DNA of 11,887 nt from NCBI GenBank assembly GCA_020439605.1, contig JAGQSI010000029.1, positions 1 to 11,887 of the forward strand, written 5' to 3'. Positions 1 through 7,217 of this stretch are shown here, piece by piece. The position numbers and the translations under genes are program-made. The DNA comes from Acidimicrobiales bacterium (GTDB lineage Bacteria; Actinomycetota; Acidimicrobiia; Acidimicrobiales; Iamiaceae). Positions within the stretch are counted from its first letter, which is position 1; every line of letters begins with the position of its first letter. The notes beneath the pieces are model-generated. The model did not search any database and was not told the origin of the DNA. It worked only from the letters and a program-made list of their open reading frames with translations.

Positions 1-579
1 GGCACCGCCGGAGTCCACCGCGTGAACTCGTGTAGCCACAATCCCTGCTACTCGTTCATCTAGCTGGTGTTCGGTGGTGACGGTGATCTTGGCTACGTCG
101 CTTTCGCGATGGACCTCGACCGTCACCTCTCCGCCGTCCACTCCTTCGATGGCTAGCACTCGTCTCGCTTCGACGAGAAGTGGTTCAGCACGCCGTTGCG
201 ACACGGCATCCACTGCTCTGCTTATGGCCGCCGGCAACGCAGCAGCATCATCACAGACCTCGGTCCATTCAGCCAACGGGCCCGGTGAGGGCTCTTGATC
301 CCCGATCACCACTACTGGAAGCCCAACCCGAAGCGCGCAGGTAATGCCTGATTCCTGTGCGGTGGGTGCCGCTGTGGGCTTGTCACGGATGGCCACCACC
401 GCATGAACCGGCGGGCCCTCCAACGGGCAGCCTTCGTGGGTCAAGCCTTTGCAGGGAAACGCCGGCGCATCACGTTCGTGACAGCGAACGACCTCATGGC
501 CGCTTTCTTGAAGGGTCGAGGCAACCAACTCTGAAGCTCGATGGTCCCCACTGCTCGGTTCGATCAACAAGGTGCGCAT
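1..579 (-). CDS. Hypothetical protein, 3' end beyond window (partial)
   Basis: Reading the minus strand from the ATG at 579 gives 193 uninterrupted codons to the window edge, so the stop lies outside. I do not recognise a family. The protein starts MRTLLIEPSSGDHRASELVA, which looks like a beta strand and helix of a Rossmann-like or flavodoxin-like fold. A Cys-containing stretch follows (RCHERDAPAFPCKGLTHEGC, residues 37-56), then a hydrophobic strand VGLPVVVIG near residue 95. The last 60 or so residues (EGVDGGEVTVEVHRES, then VAKITVTTEHQLDERVAGIV) look like a small alpha/beta domain. Composition is acidic and codon-like throughout, unlike the plus-strand frame over the same bases. It diverges from the helicase at 669 with 89 bp between start codons. 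No clear Shine-Dalgarno precedes the ATG. That it is a gene is fairly sure; its function is unknown. Confidence 0.75.
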   Translation of the reverse strand, partial: MRTLLIEPSSGDHRASELVASTLQESGHEVVRCHERDAPAFPCKGLTHEGCPLEGPPVHAVVAIRDKPTAAPTAQESGITCALRVGLPVVVIGDQEPSPGPLAEWTEVCDDAAALPAAISRAVDAVSQRRAEPLLVEARRVLAIEGVDGGEVTVEVHRESDVAKITVTTEHQLDERVAGIVATRVHAVDSGGA

Positions 580-631
580 ACATAGACGCTCGCGCCCGGT
601 TCGAAAATACGGCAGGGCCAAAGGTCCCACG

Positions 632-668
632 TCGTCAACTTGGGTTGTGGGTGCGTACCATCCTTGTC
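632..668 (+). promoter_or_regulatory. Candidate leaderless promoter of the helicase gene
   Basis: A TACCAT box lies at 656-661, exactly seven bases before the ATG at 669, so transcription could begin on the start codon. A poor -35 match (TCGTCA, 632-637) sits 18 bases further up. No Shine-Dalgarno is visible before 669, which fits a leaderless mRNA. The rest of the 580-668 gap must also hold the promoter of the divergent gene. There, a minus-strand TTGACG (638-633) is the best -35-like word, but no well-spaced -10 follows. This is inference from spacing only. Confidence 0.35.
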
Positions 669-3200
669 ATGAGCGGATTGGGTGAAGTCGTCGATAGAGC
701 ATCCAACCCTGACGATGCCGTCGACGGATTTCTCAGTTGGGTCGAGCAAGAGGGTCTAACGCTCTATCCACATCAAGAAGAAGCGCTGGTGGAGGCCGCC
801 GCTGGCAGCCATGTCATCGTCGATACCCCAACCGGATCCGGCAAGAGCCTCATCGCCGCGGCCGCACACACGATCTGTCTCAGCGAAGGCGGCCGAAGCT
901 TCTACACCGCTCCGATCAAAGCTCTCGTCTCAGAAAGGTTCTTCGAACTGACCGCTCGTTTCGGTGCAGACAAGGTGGGCATGCTCACCGGCGACGCGGC
1001 CGTGAACCCGACCGCTCCACTCATCTGTGCCACCGCTGAAGTGCTTGCCAACATCGCGCTCAGAGATGGGGATTCTGCCCCGGTGGACCAGGTGGTCATG
1101 GACGAGTTCCACTACTTCTCAGACCCTGACCGGGGTTGGGCCTGGCAGGTTCCGCTGCTGGAACTACCCCATGTCCAGTTTGTTCTCATGTCCGCAACCT
1201 TGGGAGACGTGTCGAGATTCGTCACAGACCTTCCGGTTCGCACAGGGCGAGAGGTCGCGGTGGTGCGCTCAGCGCAAAGACCGATCCCGCTGATCCACGA
1301 ATTTCGGGTTCAACCCCTTGGGGAGGTTGTGGAGGAACTTCTCTCCACTCATCAGACGCCTGTCTACCTGGTTCATTTCACGCAGGCATCAGCGGTGGAA
1401 CGCGCCCAATCTCTCATGTCGGCCAAGCGCTTGAGCCGGGAAGAAAAGGATCGTGTAGCCGAGGAGATTGCAGCGTTTCGTTTTTCTGCTGGCTTCGGAA
1501 AGACCTTGTCCAAGTTCGTGCGAAACGGCATTGGGGTTCATCACGCAGGAATGCTCCCCAGATATCGCCGTCTTGTTGAGCGCCTTGCCCAGGCGGGTCT
1601 GTTGAGGGTGATCTGCGGGACCGACACCTTGGGTGTTGGCATCAACGTTCCGATCAGGACCGTGGTTCTGACCGCCTTGGCCAAATACGACGGCACCTCG
1701 GTTCGACTCTTGTCTGCACGCGAGTTTCATCAGATCGGTGGACGTGCCGGGCGTGCAGGCTTCGATACCTCTGGTTTGGTCATCGGCCTAGCACCAGATC
1801 ACGTGATTGAAAATGCCAAGGCCGAAGCCAAGGCACTGGCCAGGTCCGCCAAGGATGGCAAGGTCAGAAAGCTCGTGAAGAAGAAGCCACCACCGGGCCA
1901 GGTGAGTTGGGGCCAACCGACCTTCGATCGTCTGGTCTCAGCGCCCCCAGAGGCCTTGGTGTCATCGTTCTCGGTGAGCCATTCGATGTTGCTGAATGTC
2001 TTGGACCGTCCCGGAGACGGCAGGACGGCTCTTCACGAGCTTCTCACCAACAACTACGAGCCAGAGATCCGCCAGGCGAAACACGTGGAGAAGGCCGAAG
2101 CTCTCTTCGAAGCTCTCCGAGATGGCGAAGTGATCGAAGAACTCGAGGAACCAGACGACTTCGGGAGAACCGTTCGCGTCACCATTGACCTGCAGGAAAC
2201 GTTTGCACTGAATCAGCCGCTGTCACCGTTTGGCCTGGCCGCGCTGGACCTGCTCGACCCACAAAGTGAAACCCACGGGCTAGATGTCGTATCGATCGTG
2301 GAGTCGATCCTCGATGACCCACGGCCAGTCATCGCAGCACAGATCTCCAAGGCCAAGGGCGAAGCGGTGGCCTCGATGAAGGCCGCCGGCATGGACTATG
2401 ACCAGCGCATGGCGGAGCTGGAAACGGTTACCCACCCACGCCCGCTCGCTGAACTCCTCGAGCCGATGTTCGACACCTACAGAGGACGTCATCCATGGGT
2501 GAGCGAACATCCGCTCAGGCCAAAATCTGTGGTGAGAGACCTCTGGGAACGGGCAATGGATTTCGGGGACTACGTGCGCCACTACCAGCTGGCTCGCTCA
2601 GAGGGGCTGGTGCTTCGCTACCTCTCCGATGTCTACAAGACGTTGAGCCGCACCATTCCCGAGGACAAGAAGACCGAAGAGCTTCTCGACATCATCGAAT
2701 GGCTAGGTGAAATGGTCAGGCAGGTTGACTCGTCGCTTCTCGATGAGTGGGAGGCTCTGCGCAATCCGCAGGTCCAATCCGAGCGCGCCGACCCACGAGT
2801 TGCCCAAGGTGATGACTCTGCTCCACCGGTAACCGCCAACCGCAGGGCGTTCATGATTCTGGTTCGCAACGCCATGTTCCAGCGTGTGGAACTAATCGCC
2901 CGGCGTGACTGGAATGAGCTTGATGCGCTCGATGGAGAATCTGGTTGGGATGCCCAGCGCTGGTTTGATTCGCTCGCCCCGTACTTCGAGGATCACGGAA
3001 GCGTGCTGATTGACGGCGACGCCCGCTCCAGCGCGATGTTGCAGATAACAGAGGGGCCAGACGTTTGGGTTCTTCGCCAGGTTCTCCATGATCCCGCCGG
3101 CGATCATGACTGGGGGATCGAAGCCAGATTGGACCTCAGGGCCAGCGATTCCGAGGGGTCGGCAGTAGTAGAGATAACCGCTGTCAGACCACTTTCCTGA
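669..3200 (+). CDS. Ski2-like DEAD/DEAH-box RNA helicase with DUF3516-type C-terminus
   Basis: An ATP-dependent superfamily 2 helicase of 843 residues, expected in the cytoplasm acting on RNA. Motifs in order: PHQEEAL (34-40); Walker A TPTGSGKS (53-60); motif Ia APIKALVSE (81-89); Walker B DEFH (145-148); motif III SAT (175-177); HHAGMLP (291-297); motif V GTDTLGVGINVP (317-328); motif VI QIGGRAGRAGFD (355-366). HHAGMLP together with GGRAGR is typical of the Ski2/Mtr4/HelY group. From about residue 380 the C-terminal half is rich in charged helices and resembles the DUF3516 region of actinobacterial helicases of about 840 residues. The open frame continues upstream to 357, but that part is antisense to a real gene, so I start at ATG 669. 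GTG at 651 is an alternative that would add six residues. RNA turnover or ribosome-related roles are inference. Confidence 0.9.
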   Translation: MSGLGEVVDRASNPDDAVDGFLSWVEQEGLTLYPHQEEALVEAAAGSHVIVDTPTGSGKSLIAAAAHTICLSEGGRSFYTAPIKALVSERFFELTARFGADKVGMLTGDAAVNPTAPLICATAEVLANIALRDGDSAPVDQVVMDEFHYFSDPDRGWAWQVPLLELPHVQFVLMSATLGDVSRFVTDLPVRTGREVAVVRSAQRPIPLIHEFRVQPLGEVVEELLSTHQTPVYLVHFTQASAVERAQSLMSAKRLSREEKDRVAEEIAAFRFSAGFGKTLSKFVRNGIGVHHAGMLPRYRRLVERLAQAGLLRVICGTDTLGVGINVPIRTVVLTALAKYDGTSVRLLSAREFHQIGGRAGRAGFDTSGLVIGLAPDHVIENAKAEAKALARSAKDGKVRKLVKKKPPPGQVSWGQPTFDRLVSAPPEALVSSFSVSHSMLLNVLDRPGDGRTALHELLTNNYEPEIRQAKHVEKAEALFEALRDGEVIEELEEPDDFGRTVRVTIDLQETFALNQPLSPFGLAALDLLDPQSETHGLDVVSIVESILDDPRPVIAAQISKAKGEAVASMKAAGMDYDQRMAELETVTHPRPLAELLEPMFDTYRGRHPWVSEHPLRPKSVVRDLWERAMDFGDYVRHYQLARSEGLVLRYLSDVYKTLSRTIPEDKKTEELLDIIEWLGEMVRQVDSSLLDEWEALRNPQVQSERADPRVAQGDDSAPPVTANRRAFMILVRNAMFQRVELIARRDWNELDALDGESGWDAQRWFDSLAPYFEDHGSVLIDGDARSSAMLQITEGPDVWVLRQVLHDPAGDHDWGIEARLDLRASDSEGSAVVEITAVRPLS

Positions 3201-3242
3201 GCATTTCCGGACCCCCGAAAAATAAACCGACCGCGGGCCGAT

Positions 3243-3296
3243 TTCCCCTTTTTGGTTTTCTGGGGAACCATGGTGTCCATGACCGATACACCATGG
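3243..3296 (+). promoter_or_regulatory. Two contiguous hairpins over the amidase translation start
   Basis: Hairpin 1 pairs TTCCCC (3243-3248) with GGGGAA (3262-3267), leaving a 13-base loop. Its right arm is the only purine-rich, Shine-Dalgarno-like word before the start. Hairpin 2 begins on the next base: CCATGGTGT (3268-3276) pairs perfectly with ACACCATGG (3288-3296). This leaves an 11-base loop that contains the ATG at 3279. The two stems could stack on each other. A role in controlling translation is inference. The rest of the helicase-amidase gap (3201-3242) holds no recognisable terminator. Confidence 0.4.
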
Positions 3297-4814
3297 CAGG
3301 GCGATGCTTGTTCTCTCGTTGACGCTTTCCGGGCCGGCGAACGAAGTCCAGTAGAAGAACTCGAGGCGAGCCTCGCCTCCATCAAAGGCTCCAAACTCAA
3401 CAACTGGGCCTTCTTGGACCCTGAACGTGCCCGCCAGGCAGCCAAGGACGCAGACGTGTCCATGCCATTCGGTGGAGTACCAGCGGGCATCAAAGAACTT
3501 GAACAGGTCGAAGGGTGGCCCGACACGGGTGGCTCTGTCGTCTTCAAGGACCGTATTGCAGATCACACCTGTCACCACATCCAACGACTGCTGACCAGAG
3601 GTGGTGTTGTCCCGGTAGGACTCACCACATCCTCGGAGTTCGGTGGACTCAACGTCAGTGTCACCAAACTCAATGGAGTAGCCCACAACCCGTGGCAATA
3701 CGGCCGTACGGTCGGTGGATCCTCTGGTGGCGCCGCTGCAGCAGTAGCTGGTGGTCAGGTGAGCGTTGCGAGCGGAGGGGACGGCGGAGGCTCAATCCGT
3801 ATCCCCGCTGGCTACACCGGCTTGTTTGGTTTCAAAGGCACCTTTGGTCGTATCTCACGTGGCCCACACGCAATGTCACGACCAAACACTGTGGTGCTCG
3901 GCAACCTCGCGCGCTCGGTGCGAGACGCTGCTCGCTACCACGATGTGTGTGATGGAGTAGATGGCTATGACCCGACCTCACTGCCTCACACCACTTCTTG
4001 GGAGAAGGGCCTCGGAACACAGGACCTGAAGGGTCGCAGAGTTGCGATAGTTCCCAGCATCGGTGGCGCCATCTTGGAGCCCGGTGTCGAGGAGCTCATT
4101 CGAGAACAGGCAGCCCTGCTAGCTGTCGATGCGGGTCTTGAGGTTGTAGATCTAGATGTGAAGGTGCCAAATCTCGCTGCTCAGTGGATGATGGGCAACC
4201 TGTCCACGCTGCTCGCCGAGCTGGACACCAAGTGGCCACGCTGTGCCGATGACCTGACCGGCGAGATCGCACTCGGACTGTTTCTCGCCCAGTCCATGTA
4301 CAACCTCAACACCGCCGCAGTGGCGGAGAAGATGCGCGTGGATGCGAACTTGGCCATGGCCAAGGCGTTCGAGGAAGTGGATTTCATCTTTGCCGCCACC
4401 AACCCCGGCCCAGCATTCTCAGCCGAGTCAACCACCTCCAACCCTGACGATGACCTGATCGACATGATCCAGTCCAATGTCTTCACCAAGTGGGGAGCAC
4501 GTGGCGCTCTGGCATCTGTGCGTGTAGCTGCATCGATGTTCCCGAAGCTTCCATCGCTCATTCTCGATGAGGCTGCTCGCCGCTTCCCGTCGATGATGGC
4601 GATGGGTGCGCTCACCATCATCTCCAACATCTACGGAAACCCGGCCGCCTCCGTGCCGGCTGGAACCCTCAACGGTTTGCCTGTCGGTATGCAACTACTC
4701 GGCCGCCACCATGAGGACGCCTTGTTGTTCGACCTAGCTCTGACGGTCGAGCGCGAGCGGCCTTGGCCACTAGTAGCACCTGCTGTCACCGAAGCGTTGA
4801 GCGCTGCTAGCTGA
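3279..4814 (+). CDS. Amidase signature family hydrolase
   Basis: A 511-residue amidase-signature enzyme that should hydrolyse a carboxamide to acid and amine through the Ser-cisSer-Lys triad. The proposed triad is Lys72 (in GVPAGIKEL), cis-Ser148 (in GGSSGG, 146-151) and nucleophile Ser172 (in GDGGGSIRIPA). The 24-residue gap between the two serines and the 100 residues from Lys to Ser match the family. Length is typical for a stand-alone amidase. The GatCAB partners are absent nearby, so tRNA amidation is unlikely. Three starts are possible: TTG 3252, ATG 3270 and ATG 3279. I chose 3279 because MTDTPWQGDACSLVDAF begins like family members and GGGGAA lies 11 bases before it. The substrate cannot be told. 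The YchJ-like gene follows after one base. Confidence 0.88.
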   Translation: MTDTPWQGDACSLVDAFRAGERSPVEELEASLASIKGSKLNNWAFLDPERARQAAKDADVSMPFGGVPAGIKELEQVEGWPDTGGSVVFKDRIADHTCHHIQRLLTRGGVVPVGLTTSSEFGGLNVSVTKLNGVAHNPWQYGRTVGGSSGGAAAAVAGGQVSVASGGDGGGSIRIPAGYTGLFGFKGTFGRISRGPHAMSRPNTVVLGNLARSVRDAARYHDVCDGVDGYDPTSLPHTTSWEKGLGTQDLKGRRVAIVPSIGGAILEPGVEELIREQAALLAVDAGLEVVDLDVKVPNLAAQWMMGNLSTLLAELDTKWPRCADDLTGEIALGLFLAQSMYNLNTAAVAEKMRVDANLAMAKAFEEVDFIFAATNPGPAFSAESTTSNPDDDLIDMIQSNVFTKWGARGALASVRVAASMFPKLPSLILDEAARRFPSMMAMGALTIISNIYGNPAASVPAGTLNGLPVGMQLLGRHHEDALLFDLALTVERERPWPLVAPAVTEALSAAS

Positions 4815-4815
4815 G

Positions 4816-5211
4816 GTGACACCGAGTAGCGGCCGTTGTCCTTGTGGGCTACCCGCCCTATACGACCAGTGCTGTGGCCGTTTCCACGACGGCGCCAACG
4901 CCCCAACCGCAGAACTTCTCATGCGATCTCGATACAGCGCATTCGTCAAAGCGGATGGGGCCTATCTGCAAAGAACCTGGCACCCGAGAACCAAGCCGCG
5001 TCGGATCCATTTGGGTGATGACAGAACCTGGTTGGGGCTAGAAGTCGTCTCCACGTCCGCTGGCGGCCTGCTCGACTCCGATGGGACCGTTGAGTTCATC
5101 GCCACCCACCGCCAAAACGATGGGTCTATTCGTTCCCACCACGAGGTGAGCGAATTCACCCGACTAGACGGAGCCTGGGTCTACGTGATCGGTGCGGTTG
5201 GATCCATCTAG
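4816..5211 (+). CDS. YchJ-family SEC-C motif protein (UPF0225-like)
   Basis: A 131-residue protein opening with a SEC-C zinc motif: CPCG, then CCGRFHDG (residues 8-26), with Cys8, Cys10, Cys19 and Cys20 as likely ligands. The LMRSRYSAFV stretch (35-44) and the LYxxTWHPxT-like segment (50-58) are hallmarks of the YchJ family, whose C-terminal part is an NTF2-like fold. Family function is not well defined; the zinc finger suggests a binding or accessory role. The GTG start lies one base after the amidase TGA, so translation is probably coupled. The last 48 bp overlap the 3' end of the CoA-transferase gene on the other strand. Confidence 0.85.
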   Translation: MTPSSGRCPCGLPALYDQCCGRFHDGANAPTAELLMRSRYSAFVKADGAYLQRTWHPRTKPRRIHLGDDRTWLGLEVVSTSAGGLLDSDGTVEFIATHRQNDGSIRSHHEVSEFTRLDGAWVYVIGAVGSI

Positions 5212-6327
5212 TTCCGCGCGCACCTCATCGGTATCGGCGCCAAGGGCCCGGCCCGCCCAACGCAACGAACCCGGCGTTTCGCTCAGATGGGCGATTAGAC
5301 CCTGCATCGGGGTGCCATCGAGGTCCACAACCGCTCCGCGAGCACGCATATGGGGATCTGCTGCTAGCTCACTCATGTCATAGACGGGCGCCGCGGCACA
5401 ATGCGCCGCTTCGAAGGTGGCCAGCACCTCTTCGAGCGGGCGTTGCAGACACCATGCCGCAAGGGTCGCGTCCACTTCTTCGCGATGCGCTACTCGCCCA
5501 CCAAAGTCCTCGAATCGTGGATCGCCACCCAATCCGATGAGCTCCATCACACGAGTGGCAACCGTCTCTGCCGACGTGGAGATAGCCACCCATTTACCGT
5601 CGGCACACCTATAGGTACCCCGCGGCACCGAATAGGCGATACCGGATCCAAGGCGCGGCGAAAGCTCTGCGCGCAGCTCCCAAAGAGACATCAGGGGTCC
5701 CATGAATTGAAACAACGATTCCAGGAGGTTTACGTCCACCACCTGCCCCACGCCGCTATGGAGGGCAACCATGGTGGCGAAGGCTGCGCTCAGGGCTGTC
5801 ACCTCATCGGTCAACGCAATTGGCGGTAACAGGGGAGCTCCATCGGGCTCGCCGTTTATCGCGGCAAACCCCGACATGGCCTCAGCAAGAGTGGCAAAGC
5901 CGGGTCTCTGCGAATATGGGCCGTCCTGGCCAAATCCAGTTACTCGTGTGACAACGAGCTTCGGGTTCTGTGCAATGAGTCCCTCTGGATCCAGACCCAA
6001 CCGTTCGAGAGTTCCCGGTCTGAAGTTCTCCACCAACACATCTGCCGTGGAGACGAGACGCCTGACGAAATCAAGGTCCTCTGGGTCCTTGAGGTCTGCC
6101 ACAACACACCGTTTGTTTCGCCCTGCGAGTTTCCACCACAAAGAAACGTCATCAGCGGGGTGGGTCCACCCCATCGAGCGTGTTGTGTCTCCGGTTCCAG
6201 GGCGTTCCACTTTGATCACATCTGCACCAAAGTCCGCTAGGTAACGAGCGCACCCCGGCCCAGCCACAACGGTTGCGAGATCCACCACTCGCAGGTTGTT
6301 GAGCGGACCGGAACCAGAAGAAGTCAT
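5164..6327 (-). CDS. CaiB/BaiF (family III) CoA-transferase
   Basis: A 387-residue enzyme that moves CoA between carboxylic acids, or a related CoA-thioester epimerase or hydrolase. Visible family blocks: the N-terminal LRVVDLATVVAGPGCARYLADFGADVIKVERP region (12-43), ENFRPGTLERLGLDPE (100-115), VTGFGQDGPYSQRPGF (129-144), and PVYDMSELAADPHMRARGAVV toward the C-terminus. Asp174 in ALTDEVTAL aligns with catalytic Asp169 of formyl-CoA transferase. The Asp of the alpha-methylacyl-CoA racemase His/Asp pair is Ala145 here, so transferase is more likely than racemase. Open frame extends 73 codons upstream, but that part is low-quality, Arg-rich sequence inside a structured region, so I start at ATG 6327. 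Substrate is unknown. The 3' end overlaps the YchJ-like gene tail to tail. Confidence 0.9.
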   Translation of the reverse strand: MTSSGSGPLNNLRVVDLATVVAGPGCARYLADFGADVIKVERPGTGDTTRSMGWTHPADDVSLWWKLAGRNKRCVVADLKDPEDLDFVRRLVSTADVLVENFRPGTLERLGLDPEGLIAQNPKLVVTRVTGFGQDGPYSQRPGFATLAEAMSGFAAINGEPDGAPLLPPIALTDEVTALSAAFATMVALHSGVGQVVDVNLLESLFQFMGPLMSLWELRAELSPRLGSGIAYSVPRGTYRCADGKWVAISTSAETVATRVMELIGLGGDPRFEDFGGRVAHREEVDATLAAWCLQRPLEEVLATFEAAHCAAAPVYDMSELAADPHMRARGAVVDLDGTPMQGLIAHLSETPGSLRWAGRALGADTDEVRAELDGSNRTDHVDPGSV

Positions 6328-6328
6328 T

Positions 6329-6356
6329 GCCAAACAGCTTGGCCGCTGCCGCCTCC
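6329..6356 (-). promoter_or_regulatory. Shine-Dalgarno-like GGAGG separated from the ATG by a hairpin
   Basis: On the minus strand GGAGG (6356-6352) lies 24 bases before the CoA-transferase ATG at 6327, too far for a normal ribosome binding site. Between them GCCAA (6343-6339) and TTGGC (6333-6329) form a 5-bp stem with a 5-base loop. If that 15-base hairpin is looped out, the effective spacing falls to 9 bases. No other purine-rich word is placed better. The functional reading is inference. Confidence 0.35.
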
Positions 6357-6361
6357 GGTTG

Positions 6362-6491
6362 GGGAACCCAGGGGAGACTTCCGACCAGGCTTTCGCCTCC
6401 TGGGGTGGTCGTGGTCTGCCCCTGGGTCTTACCCGCCTTCGCCCTACCCCTAAGGGCCGACAAAGGTAGTCCACGCCACCCAGGAGTTCCC
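6362..6491 (-). ncRNA. Candidate structured leader RNA upstream of the CoA-transferase
   Basis: Most of the 243-bp gap 6328-6570 is here, and it is dense in inverted repeats. The strongest pairs 6366-6378 with 6414-6427: 13 base pairs with one unpaired base. Inside it 6382-6387 pairs with 6406-6411, and on the minus strand the tip is AGGC-GAAA-GCCT, a GNRA tetraloop. An 8-bp long-range pairing closes the element (6362-6369 with 6484-6491, one wobble) and competes with the base of the main hairpin. A further near-complement joins about 6398-6408 and 6476-6486. The GNRA loop and the downstream gene favour the minus strand. I could not match it to SRP RNA, RNase P, tmRNA, 6S RNA or a known riboswitch. 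It may be a cis-acting leader, a small RNA or only a GC-rich spacer. The remaining 6492-6570 shows nothing definite. Confidence 0.3.
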
Positions 6492-6570
6492 GGGATCGCC
6501 GCAGCCGCCATAGCGTGCACCATTTACAAACTCGGCGCACCCACAAAGTGTGCCATATCCGAATTTCATG

Positions 6571-7209
6571 TCAGTTAATTGGCCGGTCCAGAACGTTCGT
6601 GAGCGGCCTCAGGCCCCCTCTACCCGTCAAGGCCTTAAGAACTAGACCTAAATCCTCTTGGGGGGTCAGGTCTACCAACACGTCAAACGCCACCCGAGCG
6701 GCACGTCTAGGTGGCGGCGTTGGTAGATCTATGGCGTCGGAGAGATCCAGACCATGCACAACTAGTTCCACAACTCGAGTGGCCAAGTACTGCGCTATCG
6801 GCATCTCACCAACAAAGAGATGAAGCTCTTCCCACGGTTCCAACCGCGAAACCACAGAATCTGCACTGTTCCAGTAACGCTCGGTCGCCTCAACCCAGTC
6901 AGCGTCAAGGGCGGCCTCGCGTTTGGCCCTAGCAGCAATATGGATATGGGGCGTTTGCTCGGCGAGAACAATCCGGAAGTACTGCGCCGCGGTGGCAATC
7001 TGCGTCGGGTCCTTTGTTTCACCTTCGGCATAATCCGAGATGGTCCGAAAGGCCCGTGCCCCATGAGCAACCAGCTCCCGGACACTCCACTGTCCGAGAC
7101 CCGGCCGATCCCACTGATGATCATCCACTCCGCCAACCAGCGACCTCCACCAATGAGCCGCATCTCGAAAGGCTGCCGTGGTTTCACTCGGGTCAAAAAT
7201 TCTGTCCAT
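6571..7209 (-). CDS. Mycothiol-dependent maleylpyruvate isomerase-like protein (DinB fold)
   Basis: A 212-residue member of the MDMPI N-terminal family, a metal-binding four-helix DinB-type bundle. In characterised members His, Glu and His bind zinc and mycothiol serves as cofactor. The matching residues here are His49 (in LVAHGARAF), Glu148 and His152 (in VVELVVHGLDL), with the expected four-residue step between the last two. The W-x-W/GQWSVRELVAH block (33-49) is typical. Only about 50 residues follow the last ligand, so the C-terminal domain of true maleylpyruvate isomerase is short or absent, and the reaction is unknown. The frame extends further upstream into the phosphoesterase gene. 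ATG 7209 is preferred because GAGG (7219-7216) sits seven bases before it and overlaps the upstream stop. It is very probably co-transcribed with the phosphoesterase. Confidence 0.82.
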   Translation of the reverse strand: MDRIFDPSETTAAFRDAAHWWRSLVGGVDDHQWDRPGLGQWSVRELVAHGARAFRTISDYAEGETKDPTQIATAAQYFRIVLAEQTPHIHIAARAKREAALDADWVEATERYWNSADSVVSRLEPWEELHLFVGEMPIAQYLATRVVELVVHGLDLSDAIDLPTPPPRRAARVAFDVLVDLTPQEDLGLVLKALTGRGGLRPLTNVLDRPIN

Positions 7210-7217
7210 TACGGTCC

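Noticed and set aside
74..298. 74-codon plus-strand frame at the left edge
   Set aside because: Low-complexity Ser/Thr/Ala-rich translation, antisense to the partial gene of 1-579.
357..668. N-terminal 104-residue extension of the helicase frame
   Set aside because: It shows no helicase features, is rich in Pro, Arg and Cys, and is antisense to a better coding frame; a plausible ATG with a promoter-like box lies at 669.
3201..3248. Rho-independent terminator after the helicase
   Set aside because: The GC-rich words here do not form a stable stem directly followed by a T run; the T-rich stretch belongs to the loop of the hairpin at 3243-3267.
2892..3698. 268-codon open frame on the minus strand
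   Set aside because: It lies antisense across the end of the helicase and the start of the amidase, both with clear family motifs, and its translation shows no domain.
6361..6491. Cyclic di-AMP (ydaO) riboswitch on the plus strand
   Set aside because: GGGGAACCC followed by GGGG recalls the ydaO leader, but the GGGGUGAAU-like and CCGACAGCUAAC-like blocks are missing and no plus-strand gene follows.
6152..6523. 123-codon minus-strand frame over the structured region
   Set aside because: Its second half is a shifted frame inside the CoA-transferase gene and its first half follows the inverted repeats; no protein-like pattern.
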